This document shows, piece after piece, positions 34,762-43,513 of a stretch of DNA of 64,000 nt. Location: positions 1-64,000 of the forward strand of contig JADFWU010000015.1 of assembly GCA_015234045.1 (NCBI GenBank), read 5' to 3'. The notes below the pieces were generated by a model. It did not search any database. It saw only the letters and a list, made by a program, of their open reading frames with translations, and was not told where the DNA came from. How positions within the stretch are numbered: position 1 is the stretch's first letter; every line of letters starts with the position of its first letter. The translations under genes and the position numbers were made by a program. This stretch comes from Magnetococcales bacterium (GTDB lineage Bacteria > Pseudomonadota > Magnetococcia > Magnetococcales > JADFWU01).

Positions 34762-35080
34762 AATGATAGAATTCCAAGTAAATTTACTGCACGAACAGTT
34801 AGTTAGATAATGCCTTTCCCAAGCTGTACTAACAGATAATGCATTCTAACATAGTGTGGCGTGTATCAAGAAGTGTGCTGTAGTTGTGTACGTTAATGAT
34901 AATTATTTGCAGTACTGTCTGTTCATGTGCTCGATAAATGATAAACTGAATTATAAAAAACAGACACATTTTCCAAAAAATAGGGTAACATTGCCCATTT
35001 ATCAGTTTTGGGTAGTGTATTTGAAATCGTTTTCTACGTGTTGTATTTATTGTGGAAAATGTGACAGGGAGTCCGTTGTG
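34762..35080 (+). other. 319-bp region upstream of the outer-membrane cluster
   Basis: This AT-rich region separates the sulfotransferase-like gene from the FlgT-like gene. It contains a possible promoter, TTGAAA (35021-35026) and TATTTA (35044-35049) with 17-bp spacing. The plus-strand frame is open from 34856, but residues encoded there resemble no exported protein start. No other gene was seen. Confidence 0.4.
35021..35049 (+). promoter_or_regulatory. Candidate promoter of the outer-membrane cluster
   Basis: TTGAAA-17-TATTTA lies 32 bases before the ATG at 35081. The -35 is good and the -10 is weak. Confidence 0.3.
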
Positions 35081-36226
35081 ATGAATGTTCTGTATCGAAC
35101 AATAAAACGTTTTGTTTTCATGGTGCTGATTGTGTTTTTTGCATCAACTGTGACGGTGCATGCTCAAAGTGTGGTTGCTGTGGGCGAAGGTGCAACAAAA
35201 CAGGCGGCCATCAATGATGCGATTCGTGCCGCCGTAGAAAAAGCGTTGGGTGCCTACGTTCAAGCAGACTCAAAAGTGAGTAACGGCAATCTGGAATATG
35301 ACCGCATTATCTCTTCAAGCAGTGGATACGTGCGCGATTATACCGTCCTCAAAGAGGGACATGATCCCATTGAGGAAGCCTACAAGGTTAAACTCCAAGC
35401 TGAAGTTGATGATGTTAAATTGAAAAGCGCTCTGGATGCGTTTCTCAACGATACGCGATTCCAAAAGACTTTCCAAAAGACCAGCTTTGATTCCCGCAAG
35501 GTGGTGGTTTTGTACAAGCGCCGCAGTACTGAAGATCTGGAGTATGACTCCAAGGGTGTTCAGACGGTTATGGATTTAATACAAGATAAATTGGTTGGTT
35601 ACGGTTTCCGGGTGTTTCTTCAGGACCAGTTAAGCCGAATCAAGGATCTGGCTTCAGATGGAATGATCAATGAAAATGATGCGATACGGGTCGCGCAACA
35701 AGAAGATGGTGATGCTGTGGTTTTGGTCAGCATTGATGCCGGCAAACGCAGAACATCGGATGGTTATTATCTGATTCACTCTACATTGGGTATGAAGGCC
35801 TTTGATGTGACCACTGGTGAGTTGTTTGCCAATGTTCAGGATCGTGGCAAAACAGTCAGTCGTGGTGGTGAATACGGCATCTCTGATGGCGTGTCCCGTG
35901 TGGCGATTAAAATTGGTAGTGCTGCGGCTGAAAATCTGGTCAAAAAGATAGTTGAGCGTTTCTCGGGTGCCCGTTCGAAATTCATTACGCTGATTGTCCG
36001 GGATGTTGCATTGGATGTGCAGGATCGAATTGAAGACTTGATTATGGATCTCGGTTGGGAATACCGCATTGGTCGGCAAGCTGGCAGCTATCTGGAGTTA
36101 GAGGTGTTCAGTGAGTCTGATCCAACATCCATCAGAAGTGAGTTTCGCCGTCAAGCGAGGCGGGCAGGGATAGCGCTTCAATCTGTTGGTATGAAGGGCA
36201 GTCGGATTATTTTCTCCAGTCCATAA
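35081..36226 (+). CDS. FlgT-like periplasmic protein, paralogue 1
   Basis: The 381-residue protein has a signal peptide ending near HAQS (about 27). Residues 28-120 form a FlgT-N-like domain: VVAVGEGATKQAAINDAIRA, then AVEKALGAYVQADSKVSNG and YVRDYTVL. A central alpha/beta region (about 140-285, VVVLYKRR ... AVVLVSIDAGKR) is of the TolB-N/CsgG-like type. A C-terminal domain of about 85 residues follows. FlgT in Vibrio builds the flagellar H ring, but no flagellar gene is present here. A second protein with the same three parts is encoded at 42334. ATG 35081 has AGGGAG upstream. It opens the cluster. Confidence 0.7.
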   Translation: MNVLYRTIKRFVFMVLIVFFASTVTVHAQSVVAVGEGATKQAAINDAIRAAVEKALGAYVQADSKVSNGNLEYDRIISSSSGYVRDYTVLKEGHDPIEEAYKVKLQAEVDDVKLKSALDAFLNDTRFQKTFQKTSFDSRKVVVLYKRRSTEDLEYDSKGVQTVMDLIQDKLVGYGFRVFLQDQLSRIKDLASDGMINENDAIRVAQQEDGDAVVLVSIDAGKRRTSDGYYLIHSTLGMKAFDVTTGELFANVQDRGKTVSRGGEYGISDGVSRVAIKIGSAAAENLVKKIVERFSGARSKFITLIVRDVALDVQDRIEDLIMDLGWEYRIGRQAGSYLELEVFSESDPTSIRSEFRRQARRAGIALQSVGMKGSRIIFSSP

Positions 36227-36286
36227 ATTGGCTGTTTATTCTCAGCACGTGAATGTGGTATTGCACGGGTATCTAAGGGGTTTCGT

Positions 36287-37297
36287 ATGACCAGTTGGAA
36301 ATGCATTGAGAAGAAATTGCGGACACCTGCACTGATTATTGCGGTTGGATTTTTGCTGTCTGCCTGTGCCACAGGTGGTTCAACAGTTGCTCCGAAAGGT
36401 GTGGCAGTAAAAGTGTTGCGGCCTGTCACCATGGTCCAGGGGAATACCTGCAATGCGGTGAATCTAATCTGGATTGATCAGGAACGGGTGATTTCATCAG
36501 AAGGAATCTTTCTGAGTGGGGTTGAACGGTCTCAACTGGCTGAGAAAGCGCGTTCTGTTGTCAATGAGACTGGGTTCCTTCAATCCACCAGCCTGCCACC
36601 AGAGTCGGATTCTGTGCGTTACCACACCATGCTGATCAAACTGATCAATATGGATATTGATCAAGCTCAAACCGCTGCACATGCCACAAAGACCGGGCGC
36701 ATTGAATTATCCATCGCCCTGAAGGAAGGGGGCGAGTTGTCTGGCTTTACCGAATGCTATTCAACCGATTTCTCCAAAGAAATCGTTCGGCGTGTACCAA
36801 AATACAAACACAGTCAGTTGCCCAGTGACTTCGATATGAAAAAAATGCTCATCGCTCGAGCTATTCGAAGTGTGTTACGCAAGTTTACACCTGCGCGGGT
36901 ATCTACTTTTCGCCCTGTCTATGGTGGTCTTGGAGAGGCTGCCAAGGTTTCTGATTTATTGAATGGTGGAAATTGTAAACTTGCTTTTAAGGTTGCGCTT
37001 ACTGCTTTGAAGGACAATGAAACAGATCAATCCATGCTCTTCAACGCCGGGGTGGCGGCTGAATGTTTGGCGGGAAAGAGTAGAAAACAACTCGAAAAAA
37101 TTAAAGCGCTAAAGAAATCACTGGAATTTTACGAAAAGGTCTTGATGGCTTCTCCATCCGATAAAGAGGCAAATCGAGCAGCGAAAGAGGTGGCGCAGAC
37201 TCTGGAATTGTATGGTGATGCCGCAAGTAATCAGAGTGACTCTCGTATTAAACTTCAAAAACTGGAGCAGGAGTACTCAACACCATCTGGTTTCTGA
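36287..37297 (+). CDS. Lipoprotein of unknown function
   Basis: The 336-residue protein has a lipoprotein signal with lipobox LSAC (Cys27). The mature part has a beta-rich N-terminal half (about 35-200) and a helical C-terminal part (about 225-325) that looks like TPR-type repeats (AFKVALTALKDNETDQSMLF, then KKSLEFYEKVLMASPSDKEA). The N-terminal half contains three cysteines besides the lipid Cys. I do not recognise the family. It lies 60 bp after the FlgT-like gene and is followed by a GTTACGC-type repeat. Probably an outer-membrane lipoprotein acting with its neighbours. Confidence 0.75.
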   Translation: MTSWKCIEKKLRTPALIIAVGFLLSACATGGSTVAPKGVAVKVLRPVTMVQGNTCNAVNLIWIDQERVISSEGIFLSGVERSQLAEKARSVVNETGFLQSTSLPPESDSVRYHTMLIKLINMDIDQAQTAAHATKTGRIELSIALKEGGELSGFTECYSTDFSKEIVRRVPKYKHSQLPSDFDMKKMLIARAIRSVLRKFTPARVSTFRPVYGGLGEAAKVSDLLNGGNCKLAFKVALTALKDNETDQSMLFNAGVAAECLAGKSRKQLEKIKALKKSLEFYEKVLMASPSDKEANRAAKEVAQTLELYGDAASNQSDSRIKLQKLEQEYSTPSGF

Positions 37298-37307
37298 TAT
37301 CTTAGGC

Positions 37308-37404
37308 GTTACGCAATTGCCGGTTGAAACAGACAGTAAAGTGTCTACCCATCATTCCCGCTTCCTCGGGAATGATGGGTGCAAAATGCATTCAACTGCG
37401 TAAC
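37308..37404. mobile_element. MITE-like repeat, GTTACGC family, copy 2
   Basis: This 97-bp element has ends GTTACGCAATTG (37308) and CAACTGCGTAAC (37393-37404). A perfect internal hairpin, CCCATCATTCCCG / CGGGAATGATGGG, occupies the middle. It lies 10 bp after the lipoprotein stop codon and is the longer version of the element at 38901-38961. Confidence 0.8.
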
Positions 37405-37502
37405 TTTCATATCTATCGAAAATGAGTAATAAACGCGGCATGCCGACACATTTTACAGGTGCCGCTTTGTTTGAAAAATATTTTGTTTAGGAGATCAGTA
37501 TA

Positions 37503-38879
37503 GTGAAAAAAATCAAATATTTAGCAATGGCTGGTGCCTGTGCTTTGATATTGAGTGGTTGTGGTGGTGCTGCGATGCAGATGGCTGGTGGTCTGGCCAG
37601 TGGCATGATGGGTGGTGGCGCACAGAGCAACTCTCTCAAAGGTGTGGAGATGGATTTCACCTTTGTGGATCAGGTAACCTCCATGCTAAGGGTCAACGAA
37701 TTAATGTTGACTCGAATGGAAATATCCAGTGATGCCGAGTGGCCACTGGCGGTGATGCGTCCAGAGGGAGAGGGCGCTGATATCGCAGCATATGATAGTT
37801 GGTTGGAACAGAAGCTGAAAGAAGATTTCAGCTACTTTGAATATTACGGTGAGCTTTCAGGTATGGAGATGCTTGGGGCCATTGGTTCTATGGGACAGAT
37901 GTTTAATACCGCTAAAGATCGAATTCTGACTGAAGCGATTAAATCTGTCGGTATGGATCTTGAGCATCAACGTCAGGTGTTGGACTATCGTCCTGATGGC
38001 TGTGTCAGCCCAGCTTATGGTGGTGCTCAGAGTGCGAGTGAATCTGTCTGTGCTGCGGTGGAAAAAGAGAATAACCGGACAAAACTGTGTGGTTTTTTCA
38101 ACGCGCCTTTGGAAGATCAGCTATTTGAATTTTTGTCCGGTGATCATTCAGCGGCAGACTGGTTGGATACACCGGTGGATGATCTCTGTTTGAGGCCGGT
38201 TACCGCATTGTCTGGTTCAATTCATAAGAATGTTAATGCCGCCTTTATCAGTCTGCTTCCTGAGCATCTCTCAGAGGAGATTCAAGCTGTTGAGTCCAAT
38301 ATCACTGAGATGACTGAACAGAAATCAGATTTGGAAGCGCAGATCAAACAGGCAGAAGCCAGCGAAGAGAATAGCATCAGTGCAGATGAAATTACCGCTC
38401 TGAAACAACAGGTCACAGATCTGGAAGAGCAAATTAAAGCAGGACAAGCCACCTATGCCAAGCTGTTTGAAGAGGCTATGGGTGCTGTTGAAGGAACGGA
38501 CGCTAATGTCGTTTTGGCCCGTCAGGTCCGTCGGGTGATTGGTGCGGTTGATGGCAACCTGTCAATTGCTTCTACGGGTGCTGTCGCAGTAATGGCCAAA
38601 ATGGTCATTGATATGAAGGATCTTGCTAGAGCAGGTCTCGATCCCTTGGGTACGGCGGCTGTTATGGCAGGTGAAGCGGCCGGTAAGAATGAAGCGCTTA
38701 CTGCTGAGGAATTACAACAGAAAATGCAGGAGCGTGTTGAACGTTTGATCAAACGTTCAATCTCCTTCTTGCCCAATGCGTTGGGTATTCTGAATAGGAT
38801 TATGGTGCAACGGGATCTTGTTTCAAGTAAAGTGGAATACCTTGATAAGTTGATCAAGATTGGCGAAAAGCAGGGATAA
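37503..38879 (+). CDS. Lipoprotein with central coiled coil
   Basis: The 458-residue protein has a lipobox LSGC (Cys20) followed by a Gly/Met-rich stretch (AMQMAGGLASGMMGGG). A coiled coil occupies about 258-325 (LEEQIKAG, ESNITEMTEQKSDLEAQI). The C-terminal third is helical. Translation starts at GTG 37503, with AGGAG nine bases upstream. I do not recognise the family; close homologues would be expected only in organisms with the same cluster. It is flanked on both sides by GTTACGC-type repeats. Confidence 0.75.
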   Translation: MKKIKYLAMAGACALILSGCGGAAMQMAGGLASGMMGGGAQSNSLKGVEMDFTFVDQVTSMLRVNELMLTRMEISSDAEWPLAVMRPEGEGADIAAYDSWLEQKLKEDFSYFEYYGELSGMEMLGAIGSMGQMFNTAKDRILTEAIKSVGMDLEHQRQVLDYRPDGCVSPAYGGAQSASESVCAAVEKENNRTKLCGFFNAPLEDQLFEFLSGDHSAADWLDTPVDDLCLRPVTALSGSIHKNVNAAFISLLPEHLSEEIQAVESNITEMTEQKSDLEAQIKQAEASEENSISADEITALKQQVTDLEEQIKAGQATYAKLFEEAMGAVEGTDANVVLARQVRRVIGAVDGNLSIASTGAVAVMAKMVIDMKDLARAGLDPLGTAAVMAGEAAGKNEALTAEELQQKMQERVERLIKRSISFLPNALGILNRIMVQRDLVSSKVEYLDKLIKIGEKQG

Positions 38880-38900
38880 TAGCTTCGGCTTGATGTAGGC

Positions 38901-38961
38901 ATTACGCAGTTGAATGACGGGTACACGCTTTGATATCTGTTTCAAACGGCAATTGCGTAAC
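38901..38961. mobile_element. MITE-like repeat, GTTACGC family, copy 3 (inverted)
   Basis: This 61-bp element, read on the minus strand, starts GTTACGCAATTGCCG and continues TTGAAACAGA, the same as the left end of the copy at 37308. It ends CATTCAACTGCGTAAT. It lacks the internal hairpin of that copy, so it is a deletion form in opposite orientation. Confidence 0.78.
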
Positions 38962-38989
38962 TCCTATGATGATTGATATCGGAGAGTGA

Positions 38990-40225
38990 ATGATGGATAG
39001 ACGGTTTAAGTCTGCAAAAACCTGGTTAAGCAGTATAACAGCCGTGCTGGTCATGGGGTTGTTTCTGAGTGGCTGTCAAGAGAAGCCTAAAGCAGCTGTT
39101 TCCGAAATGGATAATCCCTGGCATCACTATGCTCAGGGTATGGAAGCACTGGATGAAGGCCGTGTGGATCGCGCCTCTGCCAAGTTCAGTCGAGCCATAG
39201 CACTTTCCGAGGATTTTTCACCAGCCCTGGCTGGCCAAAGTCTGATCATGGCCCTTAAGGCCGCTGATCAGGAAGATGCTGGTCACCGCCGTGTTGATTG
39301 GGAAAAAGCGGAAGATCTGCTTGATGCGGCCAGAAGTGCAGCGGATACCGATGCCGATACTTTTATCTACCAAACCACTGCAATTCGTGTTCTGACGGCA
39401 GCCCAACCTGATCGTTGGATTGACAAAGCCCGTATTCACCATGTCAGTGCGCTGGAAGTGGATGATCTAAAAGATACTGATTTGCCTTACTATCAGTACA
39501 AAGCCGCTGCCGATTACTTCATGGCCGAGGCGTGGTTTAAAGCGGACTTCCGTAAAGCACCTCAGTTGTTGACCAAAGTACTGGGAGCGCGCGGAGATGG
39601 TAAATGGCAAGGGCCAGCCGACAAATTGTATCAACGGGTTCAGAAAATCATCCGGGCTTCTGCTGGCCATATGGTGAGCGGTAAAGCGTTGCAGATTGCC
39701 ATCAAAGATTCAGTCACACGTGGGGATGCGGCTGCTCTGTTGGTTGATGAGTTGAAACTCGATAAACTTCTGGCCGGTCGGATTCGGGTTGCTTCAGTTG
39801 AGGCTAATCGTAAAGCTGAATACACACCGGCTGATGTGTTGAATCATCCGTTCCGTGATGAAATCAGCACCATGATGAAGTGGCGTGTTCGTGGACTTGA
39901 GCCTAACTATGATGAGTCCACACGTGCTTGGCTGTTTAAACCACAGGACTCCGTTCCTCGGAAAGATCTGGCTTTGGCCTTAGAGGATGTGCTGATTGGT
40001 CTAACAAAGGATCAGGGCATTGCAACAGCTCATATCGGAGCAGAACGTTCGCCCTATCCTGATGTTTCTCCTAATCTGCCTTGGTTTAATGCGTGTATGA
40101 CCTCGGTCACACGGGGATTGATGCAGTTGGGATTGTCCGGTGAGTTTCGTCCTGATGAGCCGGTCAGTGGTGCTGATCTTCTATTGGCTGTTTTTAAACT
40201 GCGCAGCGTAATGAACATTCACTGA
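38990..40225 (+). CDS. Lipoprotein with TPR-like region and SLH-like C terminus
   Basis: The 411-residue protein has a lipobox LSGC (Cys29). TPR-like helices occupy about 40-215 (WHHYAQGMEALDEGRVDRAS, then AKFSRAIALSEDFSPALAGQ). The last ~100 residues resemble an S-layer-homology module: RKDLALALEDVLIGL, SPYPDVSPNLPWFNACM, GEFRPDEPVSGADLLLAVFK. SLH modules bind cell-wall-linked polymers. GGAG lies just before two overlapping ATG codons (38990 and 38993). It is the fourth gene of the cluster. Function is inferred only as envelope scaffold. Confidence 0.72.
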   Translation: MMDRRFKSAKTWLSSITAVLVMGLFLSGCQEKPKAAVSEMDNPWHHYAQGMEALDEGRVDRASAKFSRAIALSEDFSPALAGQSLIMALKAADQEDAGHRRVDWEKAEDLLDAARSAADTDADTFIYQTTAIRVLTAAQPDRWIDKARIHHVSALEVDDLKDTDLPYYQYKAAADYFMAEAWFKADFRKAPQLLTKVLGARGDGKWQGPADKLYQRVQKIIRASAGHMVSGKALQIAIKDSVTRGDAAALLVDELKLDKLLAGRIRVASVEANRKAEYTPADVLNHPFRDEISTMMKWRVRGLEPNYDESTRAWLFKPQDSVPRKDLALALEDVLIGLTKDQGIATAHIGAERSPYPDVSPNLPWFNACMTSVTRGLMQLGLSGEFRPDEPVSGADLLLAVFKLRSVMNIH

Positions 40226-40325
40226 GATTGGGGCTGAGTGATGCATCGGTTTTGTATCTATTGATGGCGTGCTCAAAGATAGATGGATTGCAAGCATACT
40301 TTGAAAAAATGGAACTGAGGGGGAT

Positions 40326-42329
40326 ATGGTGAAGCCAGACCAAATGAATCATAAAAAAGGCATGTGGTTGAGTGGATTGCTCATGCTGATGGCCTTGGTG
40401 TTTGCTGCCTGTGCGCCTGTGGAAGAGTTTGCCAAACGTGCGGATCAGATGGAAGCGCGTGGCCAATATTCATCAGCAGTCCGGGAGTTGCAAAAAGGGT
40501 TGAAAGAAGCGCCTGGCAATCCGCTACTCACCAAGTCCATGCAGCGTATTAAAACCAACTGGGCTAATCACACATTGGGTGAAGCGCGTTCTGCTTCCCG
40601 AGATATGGACCAATCCCTTGCTCGGCGTCTTAAAGCAGGTCTGACACTCGCCAAACAGGCAAAAAATATTGCTGATACAGCGGCAATCTCCTCTTTCATC
40701 ACCAAGATGGAAGCGGAGCTAAAATCAATCAGCGATCGACAGAGAAAGTGTATTGAAGCGGGCAATGAAGCGCTGAAAAATGAGAGCGTCATTGATGCCG
40801 CACGTACTACGTTGCGCCGCTGTATTGAGGAGGATCCAGACAATAGTGAGGTGCAGGACCTTTCTGCAAAGGTTAACCGCCGTTGGGGTGACAAGGTCTA
40901 TATGGAGGCCGATGAAGCCCTGAAAAAAGGTCAGGAAGAGCTGGCTTTGATGCTGATTGATCGTCTATTGAAAGTGGATGCCAAATATCCTGGTGCTGTT
41001 TTGCTCCGCAAACAGGCAGATGGTGCCGCAACTGCCCGGCGTCGCCTTGTTAAGGTGCGTTCTTTCATGGAAGAAGGGGCTTCACTGCGTGCTCTGGAGG
41101 CCTATCGTAGCATTGATCCCAACAATGTCCGGGTCAATGAAAGTTTGGCGGTGGAGATGGATAGCATCGTTGAACAGTTGGGTAATACGCTTCTGCGTCA
41201 AGCACGTGATTTGATGGCGACGCGCCGTTTGGGTAAAGCCATGTTGCGTTTAGAAGGAGCTGTGGATGTTTTGCCCAGTGTGCGGTTTACACCAGAGGCT
41301 GAGTCAATCATTCGGAAACTGGAAAATCGTGCATTGTCGTTTCAAGATGAAGGGCTACTGGGTAATGCCTATTATGCTTTTCTGAAGTTGAAAAAAATTG
41401 CTCAGTGGGGTGGACGCAATCGGGATGTGATGGATGAACTTCATCATCAACTGCGTGAACGCAACATCGTGACTATCAGTTTGGTTGATTTCGGTACGCC
41501 ATCCAATGAACCAGATGCAGGCACCTATTTCACTTCTCAGCTGACCAATATGCTTTTTGAGCGTCGTGAATCTGATCTGAAAATCGTTGAACGTGAGCGG
41601 ATCAAGGATGTCATCAAGGAACTTCAGCTGGACACCAGTGGTATGACCAGTATGGAGAGTGCCAAGAAGATTGGTCATATCCAAGGTATTGACTACTTCA
41701 TCTTTGGCAATGTGGTGGAGTATCAGGTAGAAACCGTTGATCAACCAACACAGCGAACCGTAAAAGTGGAAGTGGGACGCAGAAAAATTCCCAACCCTGC
41801 ATTCCAGACCTTTATTCTGATGAATCCCAATACCTGGCAGGAGATGATGCGTCAGGGTGTGGCACCTCAAAAGACCATTGAAGAGGCGCAGCATCAGCTC
41901 ATTCAGTTCCAGGAGGGCACGATTGCCAAGCGTACTACCGGCAATCTCTATATGCGTATCATTGAGGTCGAACGGGGTGATATTTTTACCACTCGTGCGT
42001 TTAAGAAAAAGCACGAAGAGTCGGACCACTATTCCGATGGGGTTGGATTGGCGAATATCCAGGCTGATCCCAAGGAAATTGCCAGTGATAAAGCGATGCT
42101 GGGTAAAATTTCCAAAGAGATTCTGGATGAAGCATCCTCCTTTGTGCTCGACCTGTTTGCCGACCGCGAAACGTCCAAATCAACCACAGCGGCTAATCTG
42201 GTAAAGCAGGGTGATATGCTTTCTGCGGTTGAGAAGTGGGTGGATGCATGGATGATTGCTGAAACAAAGAAAAAAGAGGTTAAACCATTTGTTCAGGGTG
42301 CAACTGACGCAGTCCTGGAAGCGTGGTAG
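40326..42329 (+). CDS. CsgG-domain lipoprotein with N-terminal TPR-like region
   Basis: The 667-residue lipoprotein has lipobox FAAC (Cys29). Residues 35-345 are helical repeats of TPR type. Residues about 375-600 form a CsgG-like domain: IVTISLVDFGTPSNEPDAGT, FTSQLTNMLFERRESDLKIV, and the IDYFIFGNVVEYQVE strand, followed by a KRTTGNLYMRIIEVERGDIF strand pair. CsgG forms the outer-membrane channel for curli subunits; related proteins (HfaB, FlgO) anchor other surface structures. It is much larger than CsgG (about 277 residues) because of the N-terminal repeats. No csgA/B/E/F genes occur here. The next gene starts four bases after its stop. Confidence 0.82.
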   Translation: MVKPDQMNHKKGMWLSGLLMLMALVFAACAPVEEFAKRADQMEARGQYSSAVRELQKGLKEAPGNPLLTKSMQRIKTNWANHTLGEARSASRDMDQSLARRLKAGLTLAKQAKNIADTAAISSFITKMEAELKSISDRQRKCIEAGNEALKNESVIDAARTTLRRCIEEDPDNSEVQDLSAKVNRRWGDKVYMEADEALKKGQEELALMLIDRLLKVDAKYPGAVLLRKQADGAATARRRLVKVRSFMEEGASLRALEAYRSIDPNNVRVNESLAVEMDSIVEQLGNTLLRQARDLMATRRLGKAMLRLEGAVDVLPSVRFTPEAESIIRKLENRALSFQDEGLLGNAYYAFLKLKKIAQWGGRNRDVMDELHHQLRERNIVTISLVDFGTPSNEPDAGTYFTSQLTNMLFERRESDLKIVERERIKDVIKELQLDTSGMTSMESAKKIGHIQGIDYFIFGNVVEYQVETVDQPTQRTVKVEVGRRKIPNPAFQTFILMNPNTWQEMMRQGVAPQKTIEEAQHQLIQFQEGTIAKRTTGNLYMRIIEVERGDIFTTRAFKKKHEESDHYSDGVGLANIQADPKEIASDKAMLGKISKEILDEASSFVLDLFADRETSKSTTAANLVKQGDMLSAVEKWVDAWMIAETKKKEVKPFVQGATDAVLEAW

Positions 42330-42333
42330 CGTT

Positions 42334-43458
42334 ATGCGACAACTTATTGCTCTGTTTTTCTGTTTGTCGCTGATAGGTATCGTGGCACCTGACACTGGAA
42401 TGGCTCAGGAGCTTGTTGTCACTGGTATGGCTGATCTTGAAGAGTTTCGGGATCGTGGTCGTGCGCGGGATGAAGCGCTGAAGGATGCATTGGTCAAAGC
42501 AGTTGAACAGGGACTTGGGGTTCAGATTCAGGCCGAATCCCAGGTTTCAAATGGTATGCTTGGTCGGGATGATGTGTTGTCTCGCACTGGTGGTTTTGTC
42601 AAATCACATCAAATCATTCGGGAGTGGGTTGATTCAGATCTGTTTTATGTCAAAGTTAAGGTTCTCTTACAAAAAGGGAGTGTTGCTGACGACAAACAGG
42701 GAAAAGGGATGGTTAAACAGTGCCAGCACCGTCCACGGATGGTATTGATAGTTGACGGGGCGGAGCGTGCTCAGACGCGAGAGATGGAAGGTGTGTTTTT
42801 TCGCGCTTTGAAGAAACAGGGCTTTCCGAGTGTCGATCCGGAAGTTGTGCGCTCATCTCTGGCCCGTCAAGCTGCTGCGATGGATGTGGCAGGTTATGAA
42901 AAAGCAGGGCGTTCAGTGGCGCTTCAGTATGGTGGTGAAGTATTGGTGAAGGTTGCTGTTGAAAGTCAACAGCAGGGTGGTGGAAGCTACGGTGATATGA
43001 AACTGCCGGGCACTGTACGTTCAATCATTACTGCTCGTGCCGTTCGTGTTGATTCTGGTGAAGTGATCGCCAGTGCGGATGATGCCATCTCAGGTGGCGC
43101 GCGGCGTATGAGTAGCTCAGCACGACGTATGGCAAATAAGATTGCCCAGAAGTTGGGCAATTCCATCTGGAAAAGTTGGCAGTCTCAGTGTTATGACAAA
43201 GATGTCCTGACCTTGATATTGACTGGCAAAGATGTGTGTGCCAAATCTCTACAGTTTGGTCAGTATATCAAAGATAAGATGCGCGGCGTAAAAGCCATGC
43301 ATATCAGAGCTTGTTTAGGCGCAAGTGCCACGGTCGAATTAGAGTATCAAGGCAAGCCGCAGGCATTTATAACAAAGCTGAAATCCATGCGCGGTTTACC
43401 GAATCGTTATTCTCTGGTCGGCTTTACTGCCAATCAGGTATCATTGGAATTGAAGTAA
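42334..43458 (+). CDS. FlgT-like periplasmic protein, paralogue 2
   Basis: The 374-residue protein has a signal peptide (about 1-24, ending MAQE) and the same three-part layout as the protein encoded at 35081: an N-terminal domain (VVTGMADLEEFRDRGRARDE, ALKDALVKAVEQGLGVQIQA, VSNGMLG, GGFVKSHQII), a central alpha/beta region (about 130-290) and an ~85-residue C-terminal domain (TLILTGKDVC ... NQVSLELK). The frame is open from 42256, but ATG 42334 gives the signal peptide. It follows the CsgG-type gene by four bases, so the two are very likely co-translated. Confidence 0.7.
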   Translation: MRQLIALFFCLSLIGIVAPDTGMAQELVVTGMADLEEFRDRGRARDEALKDALVKAVEQGLGVQIQAESQVSNGMLGRDDVLSRTGGFVKSHQIIREWVDSDLFYVKVKVLLQKGSVADDKQGKGMVKQCQHRPRMVLIVDGAERAQTREMEGVFFRALKKQGFPSVDPEVVRSSLARQAAAMDVAGYEKAGRSVALQYGGEVLVKVAVESQQQGGGSYGDMKLPGTVRSIITARAVRVDSGEVIASADDAISGGARRMSSSARRMANKIAQKLGNSIWKSWQSQCYDKDVLTLILTGKDVCAKSLQFGQYIKDKMRGVKAMHIRACLGASATVELEYQGKPQAFITKLKSMRGLPNRYSLVGFTANQVSLELK

Positions 43459-43513
43459 GGCGAATTCGGGATTTATAAATAACCGCCAAGTGACACAAAC
43501 AAAGGGTGGATTG

